A stretch of 64,000 nt of DNA. It comes from Weissella halotolerans DSM 20190. Lineage in GTDB: Bacteria; Bacillota; Bacilli; Lactobacillales; Lactobacillaceae. Location of the stretch: the NCBI RefSeq assembly GCF_000420365.1, contig NZ_ATUU01000001.1:1-64000 (forward strand), read 5' to 3'. Each line of letters begins with the position of its first letter. Within the stretch, counting starts at the first letter, position 1. The notes beneath the pieces are model-generated. The model was not told the DNA's origin, searched no databases, and saw only the letters and a list, made by a program, of their open reading frames with translations. The position numbers and the translations under genes are program-made. Positions 46,330 through 55,748 of the stretch are shown here, piece by piece.

Positions 46330-46749
46330 ATGAAATCAATTTTAGAAGCCTTATGGGATACTGAAAAAACATACAAGCACCAAATGATAAAATTGACTAA
46401 GGCAGCCGGGATCACAATTGCCGAATGGCACTTACTACAGCATTTAGTCGCTGGATTTGATACCCAAGATAAGTTAGCCAGTGAGATGGGGTTAGATAAC
46501 TCGACATTATCTAGGCAGCTAAAGGCATTAACTAAGAAAGAATTAGTATCGATGGTTGCGGTAGGTTATGATCGTCGGCAACTGATTTATGAATTAACGC
46601 CAGCTGGTCAAGCAGCCTTACAAAAAGTGGACCAAGCCCATCAGGAGTTTAGTGAATTAGCTTTTCAGGTCTGGTCACCAGAAGAAAAAAGTATGATGCA
46701 GATTTTATTGAACCGTTTAGATAAATCACTGCGACGGTCTTTGGACTAG
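46330..46749 (+). CDS. MarR family transcriptional regulator
   Basis: A 139-residue winged-helix regulator with helices typical of MarR: ITIAEWHLLQHLV, the recognition segment LDNSTLSRQLKALTKKELV, the wing GYDRRQLIYELTPAGQAAL, and a C-terminal dimer helix. No adjacent transporter or enzyme suggests its ligand; its downstream neighbour is a DegV protein, 103 bp away with a separate -10. Target genes unknown. Confidence 0.9.
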   Translation: MKSILEALWDTEKTYKHQMIKLTKAAGITIAEWHLLQHLVAGFDTQDKLASEMGLDNSTLSRQLKALTKKELVSMVAVGYDRRQLIYELTPAGQAALQKVDQAHQEFSELAFQVWSPEEKSMMQILLNRLDKSLRRSLD

Positions 46750-46765
46750 CAACCAGGATGACTTA

Positions 46766-46774
46766 TGGTATGAT
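46766..46774 (+). promoter_or_regulatory. extended -10 promoter of the first degV gene
   Basis: TGGTATGAT (TGn plus TATGAT), 78 bp before the start codon; no clear -35. Confidence 0.5.
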
Positions 46775-46852
46775 AGTAAGAGCGTTTTACTAACTTTCAT
46801 GTAACCTAACCGGTTAGCATAATAAAACAAAGGTAGAGCAAAGGAGGGCACT

Positions 46853-47719
46853 ATGGCCTTAGCGATTGTGACGGATTCCACGGCTTATTTAAGCCCAGAA
46901 GAAATAGAAAAATATAATATCCATGTGGTATCACTGCCCGTGATTATTGATGGTCAAACCTTTCGTGAAGGCATTGACTTAACAAAAGATGAGTTTTACG
47001 AGCGTCTAGCCCAAGCCGATGGGTTTCCTACGACTTCACAACCAGCAGTTGGGGAGTGGGTCCGTAAATTTGAAGAGCTTAAAGCGGCCGGTTATGATGA
47101 GGCCCTGGTTATTAATTTATCATCCACTATCTCTGGGGCTGTTGAGACCGTGGCGGGGCTCAGTGATGTGGTTGATGATTTTAAGGTCTATAGTTATGAC
47201 TCTAAGCTGACGGTCTATATAATGGGCCTATTGGTGATTAAGGCGGCTAAAATGGCAGCTGAGGGTAAGACGGTGGATCAAATCATCTCTGTTTTGGATC
47301 AATTAACCGCAACCATCGGCGTTTACTTTGTGGTTGATGATTTGCAAAATCTAGCGCGTGGTGGTCGGCTGTCGAACGCATCTGCCTTATTAGGATCGAT
47401 GCTAAAGGTTAAGCCTATTCTTACCTTCGATGATAAGACCAACTACATTGTGCCCTTTGAAAAGGTACGTTCAATGAAAAAGGCCTTAGCCCGTGTAGAA
47501 AAACTGTTTGCCAATGACAAGGCTGCCCAAACGTATCCTTTACATGCGGTAGTTGTCTATTCAACTAACCAAGAATTAGCGGTTGAATGGCGAGCCAATT
47601 TACAAAAGCAATATCCAGATGTGCCCTTTGACCTGTCTTATTTTGGTCCGGTGATTGGGACGCATTTAGGCGCTGGGGCGATTGGTTTGGCCTGGATGCG
47701 TGAGCCGGACACGCTATAA
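46853..47719 (+). CDS. DegV family fatty acid-binding protein, first copy
   Basis: DegV/FakB proteins bind a fatty acid and present it to the kinase FakA. The 288 residues show VTDSTAYLSPE, FPTTSQPAVGEW (the TSQP motif), INLSSTISGAVETV, and ARGGRLSNASALLG. A second family member follows 118 bp downstream. AAGGAGGG precedes the ATG. Whether it works as a FakB is inference; no fakA is in this window. Confidence 0.9.
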   Translation: MALAIVTDSTAYLSPEEIEKYNIHVVSLPVIIDGQTFREGIDLTKDEFYERLAQADGFPTTSQPAVGEWVRKFEELKAAGYDEALVINLSSTISGAVETVAGLSDVVDDFKVYSYDSKLTVYIMGLLVIKAAKMAAEGKTVDQIISVLDQLTATIGVYFVVDDLQNLARGGRLSNASALLGSMLKVKPILTFDDKTNYIVPFEKVRSMKKALARVEKLFANDKAAQTYPLHAVVVYSTNQELAVEWRANLQKQYPDVPFDLSYFGPVIGTHLGAGAIGLAWMREPDTL

Positions 47720-47837
47720 AATGGAGCGCAGATAGTTTATAATGATGTTACCCGGATAAATGTGAATGCCAACCAAGTGAAGCTTATTTACATAGTAAGT
47801 TCAGCACACATGTTGGGGTTAGTGAGGAGAATAAGGT

Positions 47838-48695
47838 ATGACTAAAATTAAAATTGTCACAGATTCAGCAGCCTTGATTCAGCCCGAAGAGGCGGCCAAG
47901 TATGATATTACAGTGGTTCCTTTAACAGTAATGATTGATGGTACCATGTATCAGGACGGGGTAACGATTACACGGGAAGAATTTGCTTTACGGGCACAAG
48001 AGGCCAAGGGCTTACCAACTACGTCGCAACCACCTTTGGGGGCCTTCACTGAAGTTTATGAGCGCCTAACCCAAGCTGATGATGATGTTATGATTATTTC
48101 TATTCACTTGACCAAGGCACTCTCTGGTACCTATAATGCAGCACAACAGGCTGCCCGAATGGTGAATGCGGATGTGACGGTTATTGATTCGGATTTTATT
48201 GACCGCGCAGAAGCCTTTCAAGTGTTGACTGCAGCTAAGTTAGCTCAAGATGGTGCCAGTAAAGAAGCAATTTTAAAGGCGATTGATGGGGTCCGTGAGC
48301 GGACAGAATTGTATTTAACGGTCTCAGAATTAGACAATCTAGTTGCGGGCGGTCGCTTGTCCAAGACAGCTGGTTTCGTAGCTGGCTTGATGAATATCCA
48401 TGTCGGGGCGCATGTCCAGTCAGGTAGCATTAATGTTGAGGCTAAGGGACGTGGACCTAAGGCCACTAAGCGGTATTTGGCACAGGCGATTGATAAAATT
48501 GCTGAAAATCCAGCTGGCGTTAAACGAGTAGACATTGCCCATACGTCCATTCCTAAAAAAGCGCACCAACTGGCGGCTGTCTTAAAGGAACGTTTCCCAG
48601 GGGTAGCAGTACGGGTCTTACAGACCTCCCCAACCGTGACCACGCATACTGGCCCAGGAGCCTTTGGTGTTAGCTTTGAATTTAATGCTGAATAA
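47838..48695 (+). CDS. DegV family fatty acid-binding protein, second copy
   Basis: A 285-residue paralogue of the preceding gene with the same motif order: VTDSAALIQPEE, LPTTSQPPLGAF, ISIHLTKALSGTYNAAQ, VAGGRLSKTAGFVAG. The two are quite divergent, which suggests different fatty-acid preferences, as FakB1 and FakB2 have in other Firmicutes. It has its own TATAAT at 47738-47743 and a terminator after it. Confidence 0.9.
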   Translation: MTKIKIVTDSAALIQPEEAAKYDITVVPLTVMIDGTMYQDGVTITREEFALRAQEAKGLPTTSQPPLGAFTEVYERLTQADDDVMIISIHLTKALSGTYNAAQQAARMVNADVTVIDSDFIDRAEAFQVLTAAKLAQDGASKEAILKAIDGVRERTELYLTVSELDNLVAGGRLSKTAGFVAGLMNIHVGAHVQSGSINVEAKGRGPKATKRYLAQAIDKIAENPAGVKRVDIAHTSIPKKAHQLAAVLKERFPGVAVRVLQTSPTVTTHTGPGAFGVSFEFNAE

Positions 48696-48702
48696 CTCGG
48701 TT

Positions 48703-48733
48703 GTAACTCACCAGGGGTGGGTTACTTTTTTAT
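48703..48733 (+). terminator. terminator after degV genes
   Basis: GTAACTCACC and GGTGGGTTAC pair around a short loop, followed by T residues. Confidence 0.9.
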
Positions 48734-48774
48734 AAGTTCCTAATTGCTAAAAGCAGATGGAAGGGAGAGCCTAA

Positions 48775-48996
48775 ATGCGACAACCTTTTTTTACTTGGTT
48801 GATGACCCAGCGAAATCCGGTAGCTATGACGGACATTCAAAATTTCGCGAATGCTGCCTTTTATGATCAGTCCTTTCCAAAACAAAGTGATGATTTTGAT
48901 GCTATTTCGCGCTATTTAGAGGAAAATGCGCCTTATCTGCATAGTCTCACTATTTTTGATGAGGCATGGCAAGACTACCTAAGTAGTAATCGTTAA
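48775..48996 (+). CDS. YozE family SAM-like protein (UPF0346)
   Basis: A 73-residue all-helical protein. PFFTWLMTQRNP, FANAAFYDQSFPKQSDDFDAISRYLE and the ending FDEAWQDYL match the YozE family, function unknown. GGAAGGGAG precedes the ATG. It lies 27 bp before rbgA and may be cotranscribed with rbgA-rnhB. Confidence 0.88.
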   Translation: MRQPFFTWLMTQRNPVAMTDIQNFANAAFYDQSFPKQSDDFDAISRYLEENAPYLHSLTIFDEAWQDYLSSNR

Positions 48997-49023
48997 GCTA
49001 CCTTTTAGAAAGGAAGGATGATA

Positions 49024-49902
49024 ATGGCCCAAATTATTCAATGGTACCCCGGTCATATGGCTAAAGCATTGCGCTTGATGCGGGAAAACTTAAAGCATGT
49101 GGATATTGTGTTTGAACTAGTGGATGCAAGAATTCCTATTTCATCACGTAATCCAGCTTTAGATGACCTGGTAGCTGATAAGCCACGGTTATTAATTATG
49201 ACGAAAAGTGACTTGGCGGATCCAAAACGAACGGCAGCCTGGTTAGAGTATTATCAAAAAGCGCAATTACCCGTCATTGCCTTAGATACGCGAGGACACC
49301 AGGCAACAAAAATAGTCACTAAGGCAGCCAAGGAAGTGTTGTCAGAACGGCTGACTACCCTGGCTGAAAAAGGGGTTAAAGAAAAGCCCATTCGTGCCTT
49401 AGTGGCGGGGATTCCAAATGTTGGAAAATCGACGTTGTTAAATCACTTAGTGCAAAAAAACGTGGCCATTACGGGTGACCGACCAGGCGTAACCAAAAAG
49501 TTGCAGTGGTTAAAGACACCGACTAATTTAGAGTTGTTGGATACGCCTGGTGTTCTTTGGCCTAAGTTTGAAGATCAACGGGTTGGCCAACATTTAGCTA
49601 TGACAGGAGCAATCAAGGAAACCTTAATCCAACGTGATGATATTGTCCTGGCCTTACTTGGTTTTATGCGTAACTATCATCCAGCAGCTATCATTGAGCG
49701 TTACCATTTACCAAGCGACGTCTTTGAACGCCTAAATAATGTGGATCTTTTACTTTTAATTACACAAAAGTTAGGCTTTAAAGATGACTATGATCGGGCA
49801 GCCGAGCGAATCTTAGTTGATTTACGACATGGTAAGCTAGGGCGCTATACGTTGGAGCTACCGACGGATCATATTGGTGAGGTAGTGGTGGATGCAGATT
49901 GA
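49024..49902 (+). CDS. rbgA: ribosome biogenesis GTPase RbgA (YlqF)
   Basis: GTPase for late 50S assembly with circularly permuted G motifs: TKSD (G4) comes before GIPNVGKST (G1), then DTPG (G3). The start MAQIIQWYPGHMAKAL is the family signature. ATG 49024 was chosen over 49018 because AAGGAAGG ends just before the latter and six bases before the former. It overlaps rnhB by 11 bases. Confidence 0.95.
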   Translation: MAQIIQWYPGHMAKALRLMRENLKHVDIVFELVDARIPISSRNPALDDLVADKPRLLIMTKSDLADPKRTAAWLEYYQKAQLPVIALDTRGHQATKIVTKAAKEVLSERLTTLAEKGVKEKPIRALVAGIPNVGKSTLLNHLVQKNVAITGDRPGVTKKLQWLKTPTNLELLDTPGVLWPKFEDQRVGQHLAMTGAIKETLIQRDDIVLALLGFMRNYHPAAIIERYHLPSDVFERLNNVDLLLLITQKLGFKDDYDRAAERILVDLRHGKLGRYTLELPTDHIGEVVVDAD

Positions 49903-50650
49903 TACTGTAAAGACCATTAAGGAAGCACTGAAGGGACGTCCTAGTTCAGCACAGTTAACCCAGTGGCGACAGGATTCACGTAAAGGGGTTCAGCTGGCCT
50001 TGCGTGCCTATGATCGAAAGCAAACTAAATTAAAGCAAGCGCGAATGCAATTTGAACAGCGATTAAGCCTAGAACGTCCGGTTTGGCAAGCCGGTGGTCA
50101 GGCAGCTGGAGTGGATGAAGTTGGTCGAGGACCCTTGGCTGGACCGGTAGTCGCTTGTGCGGTCGTTATTGATGAACACTTTGATTTAGTGGCGGTCCAC
50201 GATTCTAAACAGTTGTCAGCTAAGCGACGTTTGGCATTGGATGCGGCGATTAAGCAGGAGGCCGTGGCCTATGCTTTTGGTCAGGTATCAGCCCAACTAA
50301 TTGATCAAATCAATATATACGAGGCTAGCCGTCAAGCAATGAAGCTGGCCATTGAACAGCTGCCACTGGTTCCAACTATGCTTTTAATTGATGCAATGTC
50401 AGTCGACCTACCAATTCCCCAACAACGGTTAATTAAAGGTGACGATCGTAGTATTAGTATTGGGGCGGCCTCAATTTTAGCTAAAAATTATCGGGATGCG
50501 CTGATGGCAGACTATGATCAGGTCTATCCAGGTTACGGCTTTGCGTATCATGCAGGCTATGGTACGGAAGAACATTTAGCTGCCTTGGCTAAACTTGGTC
50601 CTAGTCCCATTCATCGGTTGACGTTTGCCCCCGTAAAAAAATATCGCTAA
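49892..50650 (+). CDS. rnhB: ribonuclease HII
   Basis: Removes RNA from RNA-DNA hybrids and single ribonucleotides. The 252 residues have an N-terminal helical extension of about 70 residues, as in Bacillus, then GVDEVGRGPLAGPV (catalytic Asp and Glu), SKQLSAKRR, LIDAMSVD and the C-terminal HAGYGTEEH. The rbgA-rnhB-dprA-topA order is standard for Firmicutes. Confidence 0.96.
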   Translation: MQIDTVKTIKEALKGRPSSAQLTQWRQDSRKGVQLALRAYDRKQTKLKQARMQFEQRLSLERPVWQAGGQAAGVDEVGRGPLAGPVVACAVVIDEHFDLVAVHDSKQLSAKRRLALDAAIKQEAVAYAFGQVSAQLIDQINIYEASRQAMKLAIEQLPLVPTMLLIDAMSVDLPIPQQRLIKGDDRSISIGAASILAKNYRDALMADYDQVYPGYGFAYHAGYGTEEHLAALAKLGPSPIHRLTFAPVKKYR

Positions 50651-50652
50651 AC

Positions 50653-50715
50653 AAAAAATCACGTGACCGGCGTTTTTCTTACAGAGGTAAGTGAAATGAC
50701 AACACGTGATTTTTT
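50653..50715 (+). promoter_or_regulatory. inverted repeat enclosing the dprA start
   Basis: A perfect 13-bp inverted repeat, AAAAAATCACGTG at 50653-50665 and CACGTGATTTTTT at 50703-50715, has a 37-base loop that contains the dprA ribosome-binding site and start codon. The T run lies inside dprA codons 4-7. It looks like the rnhB terminator fused with the dprA start. Confidence 0.8.
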
Positions 50716-51574
50716 AATTTGGTTATTATTAGTCCCTCAGTTAGGTTTAAAAGGTCGCTGGCAGTTAGTTAGTTTTGTACTGGCTCATCATCAAGGTGAA
50801 GAACTAGTGCCAGATAAAACCGTCTTGAGCATGCTGACTAGGCCGGCTGACGCCCAGGCCTTTAAAAAGTGGTATTACCGGCAGGAATGGCTGCCAAGTT
50901 GGCGCAAACTCAAGTCCTATCCTTGTGTTACGATCCTAGATGCCGGTTATCCCAAGTTACTAAAGGAGATTAGTCAACCTCCCTTGGTTTTATTTTATCA
51001 AGGTGACTTAACGCTAATACGGGAGCCAACACTGGCGATTGTTGGTAGTCGGCAGTTAACAAGGACAAGTGAAGTCATCCTCAAAACATGGGTGCCAGAA
51101 TTTGTACAGGCAGGTTTGACAATCGTATCAGGTAATGCACGTGGTGCTGATGCCTGCGCTCATCAGGTGACGCTAGCGCAGGGTGGGAAGACAATTGCAG
51201 TTTTAGGAACGGGGGTAGATCAAGTATACCCTAAAATCCACACCCGCTTGCAAGCACAAATTAGTCAGCAAGGACTGGTATTATCAGAGTTCTTACCATG
51301 GGTAGGACCCAAAGCCTGGCATTTTCCACTGCGTAATCGCATTATCGTTGGGTTAACCCTGCAAGTATTAATTGTGCAAGCCAGCTTAAAATCTGGTTCG
51401 CTGGTGTCTGCAGCAATAGCGCTAGATGAGAATCGTGACCTGTGGTCGATCCCAGGACCAATTAACCAGGTATATTATCAAGGAAGTAATCAACTCTTGG
51501 CGCAAGGAGCTGGTATTGCTTTATGTGCCAATGACGTGATTGCGAATCGACCGTTAGCATGGGATAGCCTTTAA
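50696..51574 (+). CDS. dprA: DprA, DNA-processing protein
   Basis: Protects incoming single-stranded DNA and loads RecA in transformation. The 292 residues have an N-terminal helical domain and the Rossmann DNA-binding domain with AIVGSRQLT, IVSGNARGADACAHQ, VLGTGVDQVYP, SEFLPW and RNRIIVGL. ATG 50696 (AGAGGT seven bases upstream) is preferred over GTG 50663. The frame is intact, although comEC in the same genome is interrupted. Its start is inside a long inverted repeat. Confidence 0.94.
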   Translation: MTTRDFLIWLLLVPQLGLKGRWQLVSFVLAHHQGEELVPDKTVLSMLTRPADAQAFKKWYYRQEWLPSWRKLKSYPCVTILDAGYPKLLKEISQPPLVLFYQGDLTLIREPTLAIVGSRQLTRTSEVILKTWVPEFVQAGLTIVSGNARGADACAHQVTLAQGGKTIAVLGTGVDQVYPKIHTRLQAQISQQGLVLSEFLPWVGPKAWHFPLRNRIIVGLTLQVLIVQASLKSGSLVSAAIALDENRDLWSIPGPINQVYYQGSNQLLAQGAGIALCANDVIANRPLAWDSL

Positions 51575-51585
51575 CGGCTTAAGAT

Positions 51586-51615
51586 TTGGCAATTCATTAG
51601 TAAATAGTGTATAGT
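51586..51615 (+). promoter_or_regulatory. promoter of topA
   Basis: TTGGCA, an 18-bp spacer and TATAGT, 44 bp before the topA start. Confidence 0.65.
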
Positions 51616-51658
51616 CTACACTGCCAGGGAAATTTAAAGTGAAAAGAGGTGCACGCCG

Positions 51659-53743
51659 ATGGCAGATGTAGCCACAAAAGCAACAACAAAGAAAAAGCGT
51701 GTAGCAAAAAAGAAAAAAACCAAAGCTAAAAAGAACTTAGTGATTGTTGAATCACCATCAAAAGCAAAAACCATTGAAAAGTACTTAGGAAGTACGTATA
51801 AGGTTGTGGCCAGTATTGGTCACATACGTGATTTACCTAAGTCGCGAATGGGTGTTGACATAGAGGATGACTATCAGCCAGAATACATTAATATTCGTGG
51901 TAAAGGGCCAATTATTAAAAGCCTAAAACAAGATGCCAAGTCCGCTAAACATGTCTATCTCGCCTCTGACCCGGATCGAGAGGGTGAGGCCATCGCCTGG
52001 CACCTGTCTCATGTTTTGGGGCTTGACCAGGGGGCTAGTGATAATCGGGTGGTATTTAATGAAATCACCAAAGATACAGTTAAGGATGCTTTTAAACACC
52101 CACGAAAAATTGATATGAATTTAGTTGATGCCCAGCAGGCACGGCGGGTGTTGGATCGTTTGGTAGGCTATTCCATTTCTCCTATTTTATGGAAGAAAGT
52201 GAAAAAGGGTCTTTCTGCCGGCCGGGTTCAAACGGTGGCCTTAGGACTGGTAATTGACCGTGAACGTGAAATTCAGGCGTTTCAGCCTGAAGAGTACTGG
52301 ACGATGGATGCTCAGTTTAAAAAAGGACGAACGACTTTTGCTGCTGCCTTTTGGGGTGTTGATGGTAAAAAGAAAGCGTTACCTGATCAAGCCAGTATGC
52401 AAAGCGTTTTGCAACAGCTTGATCAAAAAGCTGGTTTCAAGGTAACTAAGGTGGAGAGTAAGGAACGTAAGCGTAATCCACAACCAGCCTTTACTACCTC
52501 GACGCTTCAGCAAACCGCCAATACTCAACTTAATTTCAAGACGCGTAAGACCATGATGACGGCCCAACAGCTCTACGAGGGGATTAACCTTGGTGGTAAA
52601 GAAGGCAGTGTTGGACTGATTACTTATATGCGAACCGATTCAACACGTTTATCCACTACTGCTAAAAATGCGGCGGCCCAGTTTATTCATGAAGAATATG
52701 GGGCAGACTATGCAGCTAGTAAACCGGTGCAAGGTAAGTTGCAAGAGGGCGCACAAGATGCCCACGAGGCGATTCGACCTACATCAGTCTTTAGAACGCC
52801 GGCTTCAATTAAGGATAAGTTGACCCGTGACCAGTACCGTCTTTATCAGTTAATTTGGTCCCGTTTTGTGGCATCACAAATGACAGCTGAGGTGAGTGAT
52901 ACAATGGCGGTAACCATTGAGCAAGGGGGCGTGCTGTTTAGAGCCACAGGATCAAAGGTGAAGTTTGCCGGATTTACTAAGGCGAATCCAGCTGCTAAAA
53001 AGAAGAATAATCAGTTGCCAGCGCTTACTGTGGGGGATGATTTAACTTTGGCCCAATTAGATCCAGCACAGCATTTTACGCAGCCACCGGCACGGTTTAC
53101 AGAAGCAGCCCTGGTTAAGGCCTTAGAAGAAAACGGAGTCGGTCGACCTTCTACTTATGCGGCGACGATTGATACTCTCCAAAAGCGAGCTTATGTTCGG
53201 ATGGATGCTAAAAAATTTGTACCCACTGAGATTGGTGAGCTAGTTCAAGATACGATGGACCTTTATTTCCCGGAAATTACCGACGTTAAGTTTACAGCCG
53301 ATATTGAGCAGGAACTAGATGAGGTCGAAGCAGCCAAGGAAGAATGGGTGCAAGTGGTTGACCAATTCTATCAGCCTTTCTCTAAGGAATTAGCGACTGC
53401 AGAAGATGAGATGGAAAAGGTCGTCATCAAGGATGAATTAGCTGGTGAGAATTGCTCAATTTGTGGTGCGCCCATGTTGATTAAATTGGGTCGTTACGGC
53501 AAGTTTAAAGCTTGCGCTCGCTTCCCTGATTGTCGACACACTGAAACGATTGTTGAAGAGATAGGCTTGCCTTGTCCTAAGTGTCATCAAGGGCAGGTTG
53601 TTGAACGGAAAACCAAGCGAGGACGAACCTTCTATGGTTGCTCACGCTATCCAGACTGTGATTTTGTTGCTTGGGATAAGCCAACTGCCCAGACCTTGCC
53701 CGATGGGACGACCCCTAAGCCAGATACCGAGTCAACAAAGTAG
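51659..53743 (+). CDS. topA: DNA topoisomerase I
   Basis: Type IA topoisomerase that relaxes negative supercoils. The 694 residues begin with a Lys-rich extension of about 22 residues, then the TOPRIM domain ([32 protein letters not shown]), the active-site tyrosine in [13 protein letters not shown], and two C-terminal four-cysteine zinc ribbons (CSICG with CARFPDC; CPKCH with CSRYPDC). AGAGGTG precedes the ATG. It is followed by xerC. Confidence 0.97.
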   Translation: MADVATKATTKKKRVAKKKKTKAKKNLVIVESPSKAKTIEKYLGSTYKVVASIGHIRDLPKSRMGVDIEDDYQPEYINIRGKGPIIKSLKQDAKSAKHVYLASDPDREGEAIAWHLSHVLGLDQGASDNRVVFNEITKDTVKDAFKHPRKIDMNLVDAQQARRVLDRLVGYSISPILWKKVKKGLSAGRVQTVALGLVIDREREIQAFQPEEYWTMDAQFKKGRTTFAAAFWGVDGKKKALPDQASMQSVLQQLDQKAGFKVTKVESKERKRNPQPAFTTSTLQQTANTQLNFKTRKTMMTAQQLYEGINLGGKEGSVGLITYMRTDSTRLSTTAKNAAAQFIHEEYGADYAASKPVQGKLQEGAQDAHEAIRPTSVFRTPASIKDKLTRDQYRLYQLIWSRFVASQMTAEVSDTMAVTIEQGGVLFRATGSKVKFAGFTKANPAAKKKNNQLPALTVGDDLTLAQLDPAQHFTQPPARFTEAALVKALEENGVGRPSTYAATIDTLQKRAYVRMDAKKFVPTEIGELVQDTMDLYFPEITDVKFTADIEQELDEVEAAKEEWVQVVDQFYQPFSKELATAEDEMEKVVIKDELAGENCSICGAPMLIKLGRYGKFKACARFPDCRHTETIVEEIGLPCPKCHQGQVVERKTKRGRTFYGCSRYPDCDFVAWDKPTAQTLPDGTTPKPDTESTK

Positions 53744-53791
53744 TGGGTAACTACAAGAGATAGTAATTGAAAGAAGGATCAGGGGAACATA

Positions 53792-54712
53792 ATGACAAGC
53801 CAACAGTTAGTACAACTCTTTATGGATTATTTACGAGTTGAACGGCAGTATGCAGAGGATACGCAGACGGCCTATTTGGCGGATATTAAAGACTTTATGG
53901 CGTTTTTGATTAGCACTGATGAAGCTAAGCAAGTTAAGTTAACCAGTGTTGATGACTTGACAGTTCGTGTTTACCTGTCAGCACTTTATGATCGGGGGAT
54001 TAGTCAAAAGACGATTGCCCGCAAAGTTAGTGCGTTACGCTCCTTTTATCAGTTTATGGAAGCAAATCAATTGGTGACCCACAATCCTTTTAATGGGATT
54101 CATCTTAAAAAGGCCGGTCGGCACTTACCTCGTTTCTTTTATCATGAAGAGTTGCAGGCCTTGTTTAAGGCAGCCTATGAGGATCAGTCAGTTTTAGGTC
54201 TAAGAAATCAGGTATTACTTGAATTTTTGTATGGTACCGGGGCCCGGGTGTCAGAAATGGCCGAGTTGATTTTAGCTGAAGTCGATCAAGCGGCACGAAT
54301 TGTACATATTACTGGAAAAGGGGATAAAACACGTATTGTGCCCTTTGGACAGTTTGCTGCTGCAGCCTTACAACAGTACTTAGAGCTAAGTCGTCCTCAG
54401 TTAGCCAAAAAGCAAGCCCAACCAGGCTTGACCTTGCTACTTAATCAACGAGGCCAAGCGATGACAGCAAGTGGTATTGAGTATGTATTGAAAAAGCTTG
54501 GTGAGAAAGCTGGCCTCACCCAGCATATATCAGCGCATATGTTTCGTCATACTTTTGCCAGCGACATGCTGAATAATGGGGCTGATTTGCGAACCGTTCA
54601 GCAATTGCTGGGACATAGCAGTTTGAGCACGACTCAAATTTATACGCATGTTACAACAGATAAGTTGCAACAAAGCTACCGTCAATTTTTTCCACGGGCG
54701 AGTGAACGCTAA
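53792..54712 (+). CDS. xerC: tyrosine recombinase XerC
   Basis: Site-specific recombinase acting on dif to resolve chromosome dimers. The 306 residues have an N-terminal SAM-like core-binding domain (VERQYAEDTQTAYLADI) and the catalytic domain with Arg in GTGARVSEMAEL, Lys in GKGDKTR, HMFRHTFA, LGHSSLSTT and the tyrosine in QIYTHV. Its place after topA is typical of XerC in Firmicutes. No attachment site was recognised nearby. Confidence 0.92.
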   Translation: MTSQQLVQLFMDYLRVERQYAEDTQTAYLADIKDFMAFLISTDEAKQVKLTSVDDLTVRVYLSALYDRGISQKTIARKVSALRSFYQFMEANQLVTHNPFNGIHLKKAGRHLPRFFYHEELQALFKAAYEDQSVLGLRNQVLLEFLYGTGARVSEMAELILAEVDQAARIVHITGKGDKTRIVPFGQFAAAALQQYLELSRPQLAKKQAQPGLTLLLNQRGQAMTASGIEYVLKKLGEKAGLTQHISAHMFRHTFASDMLNNGADLRTVQQLLGHSSLSTTQIYTHVTTDKLQQSYRQFFPRASER

Positions 54713-54819
54713 TATCACTTGTCGAATTGGTCTAATAATGGTCTAGTTTTATTGTGAAATTCTTGGTAGAATAAAGGCATAGTTAGTGATAGTTAGCACA
54801 TATAAATGGGGCAAGCAAA

Positions 54820-55692
54820 ATGGCAGTGAAATTGGATAATGGGAGTATTGTAGTTGAGATATCAGAACATGGCGCTGAATTAACTAGTGTCCGTAATAAA
54901 CAAACTGGAATGGAATATATGTGGGAAGGTGACCCTGCGGTTTGGGCCCGTCATGCCCCTAATCTATTTCCAATTGTAGGCCGCCTCAAGGGGGACCGAT
55001 ATAAGTTCAGGAATAAGACTTTTTTTATGACTCAGCATGGGTTTGCCCGGGACAGTGAATTTGATTTGGTTGAAAAAACTAAAGATACAGCCCGCTTTCG
55101 GTTGACGGATTCTGAAGAGTCGTTTGCGATTTACCCCTTTCATTTTCAATTTGACGTCGTCTTTAGGTTAACTAACCAAGATACATTGGGTATTTTGTAT
55201 GTTGTCACGAATGTTGATAATCATGATATTTACTTTTCAGTTGGTGGACATCCAGCTTTTAAGGTACCGTTGTCCCAGTTCAATGATTACTATTTAAATA
55301 TTGATCCAAGGAGAAAGTATACTCGCGCTCAGTTGGTAGGGCCAAACTTGGATAATAATTTAGAGGGTGAGTTTGATGCCCATATTCCCCTCCGGCTACG
55401 CCGAGAGGATTATAAAGATGATGCGATTATTTTACGGCTTGATGGAAATCCAACTACGGTAGTCTTATCGCAACGTAATGAGTCACATGGGGTAACCGTG
55501 CATATTCAGGATGCTCGTTACGTTGGGTTTTGGACTCCTTACGCAAAAGACGCACCGTTCATTTGTATTGAGCCTTGGTGGGGAATTGCAGATACCGTTG
55601 ATGCTGATGGAAATATCAAACATAAGTATGCAATTAACCGGTTAGCACCGGCCCAGACCTTTACGGGTTCTTATTCCATTACCTTTTTCTAA
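54820..55692 (+). CDS. aldose 1-epimerase family protein (LacX-like)
   Basis: Galactose-mutarotase-fold protein of 290 residues with MEYMWEGDPAVWARHAPNLFPIVGRLK, the start typical of the LacX/YeaD branch, and the conserved SVGGHPAFKVPL and FICIEPWWGIAD (catalytic Glu region). It probably interconverts anomers of a hexose or hexose phosphate. A single gene flanked by a terminator; substrate uncertain. Confidence 0.87.
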   Translation: MAVKLDNGSIVVEISEHGAELTSVRNKQTGMEYMWEGDPAVWARHAPNLFPIVGRLKGDRYKFRNKTFFMTQHGFARDSEFDLVEKTKDTARFRLTDSEESFAIYPFHFQFDVVFRLTNQDTLGILYVVTNVDNHDIYFSVGGHPAFKVPLSQFNDYYLNIDPRRKYTRAQLVGPNLDNNLEGEFDAHIPLRLRREDYKDDAIILRLDGNPTTVVLSQRNESHGVTVHIQDARYVGFWTPYAKDAPFICIEPWWGIADTVDADGNIKHKYAINRLAPAQTFTGSYSITFF

Positions 55693-55713
55693 CTGAAATA
55701 AAAAGGTTGCATT

Positions 55714-55747
55714 AAAAAAGCTTAGCTGTCAGCAGCTAAGCTTTTTT
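55714..55747. terminator. bidirectional terminator between the epimerase gene and plsY
   Basis: A perfect 15-bp stem AAAAAAGCTTAGCTG and its complement with a four-base loop; flanking A and T runs serve both converging genes. Confidence 0.93.
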
Positions 55748-55748
55748 G

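Noticed and set aside
48245-48643. Open frame of 132 residues on the minus strand
   Set aside because: It is antisense to the second degV gene, which carries clear family motifs; no start signals were seen.
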